Source: an uncultured Prevotellaceae bacterium (GTDB lineage Bacteria; Bacteroidota; Bacteroidia; Bacteroidales; Muribaculaceae). Taken from it: a DNA stretch of 6,296 nucleotides. Positions 1 through 4,750 of the stretch are shown piece after piece (position 1 is the stretch's first letter; every line of letters starts with the position of its first letter). A program made the translations under genes and the position numbers. The notes beneath the pieces are model-generated. The model was not told the origin of the DNA. It did no database searches and saw nothing but the letters and a program-made list of their open reading frames with translations. Where the stretch lies: positions 1-6,296 of the forward strand of contig CAMFSS010000128.1 of assembly GCA_945983195.1 (NCBI GenBank), given 5' to 3'.

Positions 1-3
1 CCC

Positions 4-720
4 TCAATCGTGCCTCTTGTCTTTTTCGAGCATGGCAAGAGCCTGGAGCAGTTCGCTTGAATTGAGGCCGAACTTGCGCTGGTCGCCTCCCGACGCCTCC
101 CACTTTCCGCTGCCTGAGCTGGAAAGCTTGATGCGGATGCCCACATTGGGGCGAATGTTGAGGCGCTTGGCAATGTCGGCAATCAGCTTCAGCTCATTAA
201 GCTTCTCCACTACAAGGTAGATGCGGCGTCCCATCTTCTGCGCAAGCAGGGCAAGCTCCACGTAGTTCTCGTCCTTATAGCCGTTGCACACGATTATCGA
301 CGGACCGTCGATGTTGATTGCAAGCACGGCATGCAGCTCAGGCTTCGAGCCTGCCTCAAGTCCTATGTTGAACTTGCTGCCATGACCCACAATCTCCTCC
401 ACCACCTGGCGCATCTGGTTCACCTTGATGGGATAGACCACAAAATTCTCGCCCTTGTAGTTATATTCCTCGGCAGCCTGCTTAAAGCAGCGCGAAATCT
501 TCTCAATGCGATTATCGAGAATATCGGGGAAACGCAACAATACCGGTGATGTGAGGTCGCGCACCTGTAGCTCGTCCATCACATCTTTCAAATCTACCGA
601 AGCACAATCCTCGCGTGGCGTCACAGCCACATGACCTTTCTCGTTGATCGAGAAATACTTCAAGCCCCACCCACTGATGTTGTAGAGCTCCGCACTGTCC
701 TCAATGCGCCATCTTCTCAT
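4..720 (-). CDS. speA: Biosynthetic arginine decarboxylase, N-terminal part, interrupted by an in-frame stop
   Basis: SpeA is a cytoplasmic PLP enzyme that converts arginine to agmatine, the first step of one polyamine route. The 238 residues match the start of the family closely: the opening MRRWRIEDSAELYNISGWG, RFPDILDNR (63-71), the PLP-lysine motif YPIKVNQ with Lys99 (96-102), GLEAGSKPELHAV (120-132), SSGSGKWE (201-208) and KFGL (216-219). The family is usually about 630 residues, so only the first TIM-barrel part is present. The frame ends with TGA at 6-4, where relatives (from memory) have Cys or Ser in a 'D-C/S-L-x-L-x-H-F-H' stretch. The stop therefore falls mid-domain; the remaining ~390 codons would lie beyond position 1. 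It could be a pseudogene, a frameshift, or an artefact of a contig end. The start ATG fits the family N-terminus and has its own promoter upstream. Identity is near certain; functional state is not. Confidence 0.9.
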   Translation of the reverse strand: MRRWRIEDSAELYNISGWGLKYFSINEKGHVAVTPREDCASVDLKDVMDELQVRDLTSPVLLRFPDILDNRIEKISRCFKQAAEEYNYKGENFVVYPIKVNQMRQVVEEIVGHGSKFNIGLEAGSKPELHAVLAINIDGPSIIVCNGYKDENYVELALLAQKMGRRIYLVVEKLNELKLIADIAKRLNIRPNVGIRIKLSSSGSGKWEASGGDQRKFGLNSSELLQALAMLEKDKRHD

Positions 721-765
721 TTCTTAAAACCTGGTTCTATTTTAGCGTTAATAATAAAATTTTGG

Positions 766-797
766 CAAAAATAGTGCAAGGCGAGCGCATTACCAAA
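766..797 (-). promoter_or_regulatory. Bacteroidetes-type promoter for speA
   Basis: Read on the minus strand, TTTG (797-794) is followed after exactly 20 bases by TATTTTTG (773-766), a full match to the Bacteroides -33/-7 consensus TTTG-N19-21-TAnnTTTG. Transcription would start near 760, giving a leader of roughly 40 bases before the speA ATG at 720. This suggests speA is transcribed independently of the lipoprotein gene upstream. The assignment comes from sequence match only. Confidence 0.65.
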
Positions 798-821
798 TAA
801 AAACGATAGTTTTTTATTTGG
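793..821. repeat. 11-bp perfect inverted repeat overlapping the speA -33 element
   Basis: The arms CCAAATAAAAA (793-803) and TTTTTATTTGG (811-821) are perfect reverse complements around a 7-base spacer, CGATAGT. One arm contains the speA -33 TTTG. It may be an operator, or an AT-rich hairpin at the end of the upstream transcript; the lack of a GC-rich stem makes a classical terminator unlikely. The 9-mer TTTGGCAAA also occurs at 761-769 and 817-825, flanking the promoter. The rest of the 721-858 gap shows no gene. Confidence 0.5.
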
Positions 822-858
822 CAAAGCCGAGCCGCAGCCTATTTTATCAAAAAATACC

Positions 859-2451
859 CTACACCCCCCAATCGAGCCCCACATCATCACCCCCCAGCGC
901 GCCGCCTCTGCCACCGGTGAAGAAGTCGCCATACTTCGATGCCGAAACCACTATCACCACATGCGTAGGCTTCTCATTGGTGCGGCGGTAATCAATGTCG
1001 ATAGCAAAATCGGTCCACGATGCCACCGTCTCACCGAGCGTAAACTCTCCATAGGCAATCACCGACGGGTCGTCCTTGTCGAATAGCTGCCTGTTGCTCG
1101 GTCGGGTGCGTATTTCGTATGGCTCACTCCAGTTGGTGAGTGCTATGTAGATCGACATAGTGTCGGGGCGACCGAGGAGATACTTATAGTTGTCGTCGCT
1201 CGAATGGCTTATATTCACGCAATTATACTTGAAGTGACCGCGCAGTCGCGTCGGACGGCCGGTAAACGGACGGCCGAAGCCGAGGATTCCATTGGTTCCG
1301 TCGGTCTTGCGGTACTCGCCGGTGAAGATGTTGCCGGCAGCAAGCTTGCCCACAATGCCGATGCCCACAAACTTCGTGTTCAGCTCAGCCGAGTAGCCGG
1401 GCTTGCCGTTCCAGGTGTCGGTCGACGGCACTGAGTTGCTGTCGCCAAGCGTAGTAGCACCCTTGTTTCCGGTATCCCACGTTGAAGTGCCGCCTTCAGC
1501 CCACGGGCACCACACCTTACCGTCGAGCCACCAGTCGTCGAAACTCAGGTTGGGTATAGTCTGGGTGGTTTCGGTAGTCACCGTGGTAGCAGGCGAATAG
1601 CTGGTGTCGCTGTAGGCACGCACCTCATAGGAGGTTCCGGCCTCCAGCTTGCGTATGCAGGCACTGAAGCTGCCGCCGTTCACGGTGAGCCATGCTTCGG
1701 GTACACGCGTCCACTCCTCCGTGCCGGTCTTGCGATATTCAAATCCATTGTCCTTGCCCTCCTGCGCCGTTCCGTAAGCCCATGCCACATTGGTCCAGGC
1801 ATCTACACGGCTCAAGTCAACTGCCACATCAGTCGTTTCCACATAGAGTGTCCACTGCTTCTCCTGGTCGTGATATTTCACCTGAACACGCTTCGGCGAG
1901 GAGAAATTCACCGTCTGCCCGGTCAGGTCAGGCTCCATTGTGGTGACATCGGCAGGTCCTATCTTCAGCGTCTTCACCTTCACGGCGCTGTTGCCGAGAT
2001 TCTTGGGCACGTATGCCACCATGCGGCGTGCCGGCTCGTCGATAATAGCCTCTCCCACTTGTCCCTCAACACTGAAATATCGCTCAATGGGCTGGTCGGC
2101 TGTAATGCGCCATTTGTAGTCCTGATATATGCTCAGCGTCACCAAGCAGTCGCGCGACAGGTCGATAAGCCCCCTGATTTCGCCCAAAAGCACCGCATCT
2201 TCTGTGACCTTGTAGTCGGTGATGTTCACTCGCTTTATGTCGACTTGCTCGCGCAGATGCACAGTCACCACGCGGTTGGCAGCGTCGATGGTAGCAGGAG
2301 CCGACTGTCCGTCGACAGTGAGCGAGAGAAACTGAGCCTCAATCACCGGGTACGGTATATCGTTCTTCAGGCACGACGTTGCCACAAGCGACAGCATCGC
2401 ACCAACCATGTATATCAATATGCAATATTTCAATTTCATTGCCGAAGCCAT
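859..2451 (-). CDS. PCMD-domain surface lipoprotein with Ig-like and Fn3-like domains
   Basis: This predicted lipoprotein has 530 residues. A hydrophobic signal (residues 9-24) leads to a loose Bacteroidetes lipobox, VATSC, with Cys27 as the likely lipidated residue. Two similar beta-rich segments follow (about 38-120 and 124-206), resembling Ig-like domains of Bacteroidales lipoproteins, then an Fn3-like domain (about 212-296, 'NGFEYRKTG', 'LEAGTSYEVRAYS'). The C-terminus (about 298-528) is a PCMD domain, PF13201 type: 'IPNLSFDDWWLDGKVW', 'WDTGNKGATTLG', 'AAGNIFTGEY', 'QLFDKDDPSVIAYGEF', 'YGDFFTGG', then DDVGLDW near the end. PCMD proteins are thought to bind or process carbohydrate, but no biochemical role is established to my knowledge. 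It probably shares a transcript with the two barrel genes upstream (63-base gap). Start at 2451; an in-frame ATG at 2439 (MKLKYC) is equally plausible and leaves the signal intact. The C-terminal tail is unusually glycine-rich compared with its paralogue at 4751. Confidence 0.85.
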   Translation of the reverse strand: MASAMKLKYCILIYMVGAMLSLVATSCLKNDIPYPVIEAQFLSLTVDGQSAPATIDAANRVVTVHLREQVDIKRVNITDYKVTEDAVLLGEIRGLIDLSRDCLVTLSIYQDYKWRITADQPIERYFSVEGQVGEAIIDEPARRMVAYVPKNLGNSAVKVKTLKIGPADVTTMEPDLTGQTVNFSSPKRVQVKYHDQEKQWTLYVETTDVAVDLSRVDAWTNVAWAYGTAQEGKDNGFEYRKTGTEEWTRVPEAWLTVNGGSFSACIRKLEAGTSYEVRAYSDTSYSPATTVTTETTQTIPNLSFDDWWLDGKVWCPWAEGGTSTWDTGNKGATTLGDSNSVPSTDTWNGKPGYSAELNTKFVGIGIVGKLAAGNIFTGEYRKTDGTNGILGFGRPFTGRPTRLRGHFKYNCVNISHSSDDNYKYLLGRPDTMSIYIALTNWSEPYEIRTRPSNRQLFDKDDPSVIAYGEFTLGETVASWTDFAIDIDYRRTNEKPTHVVIVVSASKYGDFFTGGRGGALGGDDVGLDWGV

Positions 2452-2498
2452 ATATCAAATAAAAAATATCATAAACGCCCTTAACCTGTAAGCTGGTC

Positions 2499-2511
2499 GG
2501 CTCAGCGAGCC
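2499..2511 (-). other. Small GC-rich hairpin between barrel B and the PCMD lipoprotein
   Basis: GGCTC and GAGCC form a perfect 5-bp stem with a 3-base loop, 3 bases after the barrel B stop at 2515. No T-tract follows. It is too short to be confidently called a terminator and may only slow decay or mark a processing point within an operon. Confidence 0.25.
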
Positions 2512-2514
2512 ACA

Positions 2515-3636
2515 CTAAATGTGTACTGCCACACCCATATTCAGGTTGAGCAGATTAAACTTGAAGCTTGCGCCAAGCGATGAGCGCGACCCTTCGTTCA
2601 CTCCGTCGGTGCGCTGCTTCTCGCTCGTATAATTCACCCCAAACACTCCAAATGATATGTTGAAGCTCACATACTCCTGAATGAAAACGCACACTCCCGG
2701 CGAAAAATTGAGGCTCGTCTTGGTACTGATCGTGCGGGTCATTTTCGGCTCATCGTTGTACAGACGCGAGAATGTGCCGTTGCCGCTTGAAAATTTCAGC
2801 TCCACATCGTTGTAGATGGCAAAGCGGCGGTTGTTGTCGAGTCCGATGTAGTGACGAATGAACATCGAAGCCGAGTAGTCCTCGGTGTGATAGTCGACAT
2901 CGCGCAGCGAGAAGTTGAGGTCGTCATCGATGTCGACGCTCAGGCTGCCCAGGGTGAACTTGTTGCGCGAATAGCCCAGCTTCATTCCCACGGCTGTATT
3001 GTGGCGCACAAAGTAGCTCACGCTTGGGCTGAGCGAAAACATACTCCCCTTGAAGTTGAAATTTTTCAGGAATGAGAGCACCTGAACGTCTTCGGTGTCG
3101 AATTCGCCGTAAGAGGCAGTCAGTCCGAATGCCCATTTCCCTTTGGGGATAAAGAGGAAATTGTGAAGTCCGCGGTCGAAGCGTCCGAAATTGCGCTCTG
3201 GAATGATGAGGTGCACGGTGTCGTTGCCCACAAGCACGCGTTCGAGCAGCAGCAGTGAGTCGGCATTCTGGTGCATCTGCTCCACCACCTGGCTCACCGT
3301 AATGGGCTGCACTATACGCTCTACAATCACCATGCTGTCGGCAGCAATTCTGAGCGAGTCGGCGCGGCGCAATGCCAATTTCGCAGCCTCGGCATCGCGG
3401 TGTGCGGCCTCGGCAAGAGCCTGGGCGCGGTGGGCAGCCTCAAGGGCCTCCTGCGCATTGGCTTTTGCCACACGTGCACGCTCAGCCGCACGCTCAGCAG
3501 TCTCCCTGGGCGTGAGAGTGGCTGCGGCGGGCTGTTGCGGAGTGCCACCGTCGCCTGCCGCAGCAAGCGACAGCGGAATTGCCGCTGCAAGTGCCAGAAT
3601 GAATGTCGCTATGTTTCGTCGTATCTTGTTATTCAT
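2515..3636 (-). CDS. Outer-membrane beta-barrel-type protein with N-terminal helical segment (barrel B)
   Basis: The protein has 373 residues and no named function that I recognise. Residues 1-27 form a Sec signal peptide (MNNKIRR then a hydrophobic stretch), with cleavage likely near LAAA-GDGG. Residues about 42-102 are rich in Ala, Glu, Arg and His with no Pro, as expected for a long helix or coiled coil in the periplasm. From residue 162 (FIPKGKWAFGL) to the end the protein alternates polar and aromatic residues as transmembrane beta-strands do. This region aligns with the protein encoded just upstream (3649-4479): shared F-[IV]-PKG-x-W, YSR, a 'YI-x-L...RF-x-IYN-x-V-x-LK' stretch, PG-x-x-VF, GV-x-G-x-NY and KQ-x-TD. 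The start lies 12 bases after the previous stop, so the pair is an operon. The extra helical segment is absent from the paralogue. Related barrels occur in Bacteroidales beside PCMD genes, from memory. Confidence 0.8.
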   Translation of the reverse strand: MNNKIRRNIATFILALAAAIPLSLAAAGDGGTPQQPAAATLTPRETAERAAERARVAKANAQEALEAAHRAQALAEAAHRDAEAAKLALRRADSLRIAADSMVIVERIVQPITVSQVVEQMHQNADSLLLLERVLVGNDTVHLIIPERNFGRFDRGLHNFLFIPKGKWAFGLTASYGEFDTEDVQVLSFLKNFNFKGSMFSLSPSVSYFVRHNTAVGMKLGYSRNKFTLGSLSVDIDDDLNFSLRDVDYHTEDYSASMFIRHYIGLDNNRRFAIYNDVELKFSSGNGTFSRLYNDEPKMTRTISTKTSLNFSPGVCVFIQEYVSFNISFGVFGVNYTSEKQRTDGVNEGSRSSLGASFKFNLLNLNMGVAVHI

Positions 3637-3648
3637 CGTGTTATGGGG

Positions 3649-4479
3649 CTACAAATAGAATGCCACGCCAAATGATATGCTCAGCAGGTTGAGTCGCAAG
3701 TTGGCACTCTTGGAGTGCAGATGCGCCACTTTCACCCTGTCGGTAATCTGCTTGGTGTAGCTGTAATTAAAACCTAAAACTCCCACATTCACCTCAAGTG
3801 CCGAGTAGTTGCTCAGAAACACCACAAGTCCGGGCGCGACAGCCAGCCCCGTGCTGTAGCTGCGCGAAAAGGTGCCGGTGAAGTCAGTTCCTACGCCGTT
3901 GCACAGCTTCGACTCTGAGTAGCCCAGCTTCAGTTGCACCTCGTTGTAGATTCCGAATCGCTTGGAGCGGCCGAGATTTATGTAGTTTCTGAAAATTGCC
4001 ATTCCCGAGAAGCCCTGCGAAATGTTGTAGAGGTTCTCGTTGCTGTAGTCGGTTTCGGAGTCGAGCACGATGTCGGCATTGTCCATGCGTATGCGGCTGC
4101 GCGAATACTCCAGCTTTCCGCCCACGCCCATATCGTCCTTGAACATGTAGCACACCATGGGACTTGCCTTGAACGAATAGGTGTCGCCGTCGATGCCCTC
4201 AACTATCAGGAAGGAGTAATTGTTCTGGTCCGACTGCGAGAAACTCACGTTAAGCCCGGCAATCCACTGCCCCTTGGGCACAAACGTGCGCTGCTCTATC
4301 TTGCGGCTGAACTGCTCAAGCTGCACGCCCCCGTTGCCCTGCCCCGCAGGCACAGCAGCAGTCGATGACTCTGGCACGCTGTCGCGCACAGAAGCTACAG
4401 CTGCACCGGATGTAGCCACCCAAGCAACCATAGCCACAAGCACAGTCATTGCAATTCTCCGTGTGTTGTTATCCATCAT
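3649..4479 (-). CDS. Outer-membrane beta-barrel-type protein (barrel A)
   Basis: The protein has 276 residues from the chosen ATG at 4479 (or 275 from the adjacent ATG at 4476). The frame extends to an ATG at 4536, but the promoter at 4495-4525 lies inside that extension and the MDNNTRRIAM start is followed directly by a signal peptide, so the shorter form is preferred. The signal ends near AAVAS (residues 26-30). A short Ser/Pro/Gly linker leads to the barrel at about residue 66 (FVPKGQWIAGLNVSFSQSD), which continues to the C-terminal VAFYL; the terminal aromatic pattern suits Bam-assembled barrels. It is a clear paralogue of the next gene (2515-3636), but without that protein's helical insert. 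Likely first gene of a barrel-barrel-lipoprotein operon. It could be a small pore or a structural or adhesive membrane protein; nothing in the sequence decides this. Confidence 0.8.
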   Translation of the reverse strand: MMDNNTRRIAMTVLVAMVAWVATSGAAVASVRDSVPESSTAAVPAGQGNGGVQLEQFSRKIEQRTFVPKGQWIAGLNVSFSQSDQNNYSFLIVEGIDGDTYSFKASPMVCYMFKDDMGVGGKLEYSRSRIRMDNADIVLDSETDYSNENLYNISQGFSGMAIFRNYINLGRSKRFGIYNEVQLKLGYSESKLCNGVGTDFTGTFSRSYSTGLAVAPGLVVFLSNYSALEVNVGVLGFNYSYTKQITDRVKVAHLHSKSANLRLNLLSISFGVAFYL

Positions 4480-4494
4480 CTTGTTCTTCTTGGT

Positions 4495-4525
4495 CAAAAT
4501 TACGCAATTTTGGGTGTACGGCAAT
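4495..4525 (-). promoter_or_regulatory. Bacteroidetes-type promoter for the barrel operon
   Basis: On the minus strand ATTG (4525-4522) is separated by exactly 19 bases from TAATTTTG (4502-4495), which fits the TAnnTTTG -7 consensus fully and the -33 TTTG at three of four positions. Initiation would fall near 4490, giving a very short leader of about 10-15 bases to the ATG at 4479/4476. The leader reads CCAAGAAGAACAAG, purine-rich but without a strong Shine-Dalgarno, as usual in this phylum. The -33 element lies within a degenerate copy of the neighbouring repeat array. Confidence 0.65.
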
Positions 4526-4533
4526 GGGTGAAT

Positions 4534-4615
4534 CACATTTTATGTACGAAAAATGTGAGATTACACACATTTTATGTACGAAAAGTGTGCGATTACACAC
4601 ATTTTCTGCACGAAA
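4534..4615. repeat. Tandem 32-bp repeat array made of 8-base blocks
   Basis: Two full copies (4534-4565 and 4566-4597) and a partial third (4598-4615) repeat with a period of 32 bp. Each copy is four 8-base blocks: CACATTTT; spacer ATGTACGA; AAAATGTG, the exact reverse complement of the first block (AAAGTGTG in copy 2); spacer AGATTACA (CGATTACA in copy 2). Copy 3 has CACATTTT and CTGCACGA, then breaks off. A degenerate copy runs on the other side from TGTACG at 4515 to 4533, over the promoter -33 element. The 32-bp period is close to three helical turns. The array is too short and too internally symmetric for CRISPR. It may be an operator array or a dispersed intergenic repeat. Confidence 0.85.
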
Positions 4616-4719
4616 CGCCAAAATCAGCCTCAATAAGCTCTACATATAAAATCATGCTGCCCTGCGGAAATGTGTTCCTCAAAGCAGCACGATTTCAATG
4701 TTGCATCGCGTTATTTCAT

Positions 4720-4748
4720 CGTGTGGCGCGGGCTAATGCGCCACCACG
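4720..4748 (-). terminator. GC-rich hairpin just after the upstream PCMD gene
   Basis: GTGGCGC (4723-4729) and GCGCCAC (4738-4744) pair perfectly over an 8-base loop; allowing one bulged base, the stem extends to CGTG (4720-4723) and CACG (4745-4748), about 10 bp. It starts 2 bases after the stop at 4751. No T-tract follows on the minus strand (ATGAAATAACGCG), so it is not a classical intrinsic terminator, but its place suggests a 3'-end or RNA-stability element. The rest of the gap (about 4616-4719) has only weak dyads, such as TGCTGC 4655-4660 with GCAGCA 4684-4689, and no convincing gene. Confidence 0.45.
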
Positions 4749-4750
4749 CA

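Noticed and set aside
717..932. A 71-codon minus-strand frame spanning the end of the PCMD lipoprotein gene and the gap before speA.
   Set aside because: It starts inside the lipoprotein gene, has no recognisable domain or signal, and its promoter region would lie within coding sequence. It is better seen as the out-of-frame shadow past the G tracts.
1870..2484. A 204-codon plus-strand frame opposite the lipoprotein gene.
   Set aside because: It is antisense to a protein with clear signal and domains; its His/Arg/Val-rich composition is typical of a complementary-strand shadow.
2452..2514. Separate promoter for the PCMD lipoprotein gene.
   Set aside because: AT-rich sequence such as TATTTTTTATTTG comes close but contains no TAnnTTTG with a -33 TTTG at 19-21 bases, so co-transcription with the barrels is preferred.
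4534..4615. Possible CRISPR array.
   Set aside because: There are no variable spacers: the whole 32-bp unit repeats, including both 8-base spacers, and no cas genes are present.
4510..4649. Short plus-strand frames through the repeat array with peptides such as SHFMYEKCEITHILCTKS.
   Set aside because: The 32-bp period is not a multiple of three, so copies fall in different frames, and the peptide similarity only reflects the DNA repeat.
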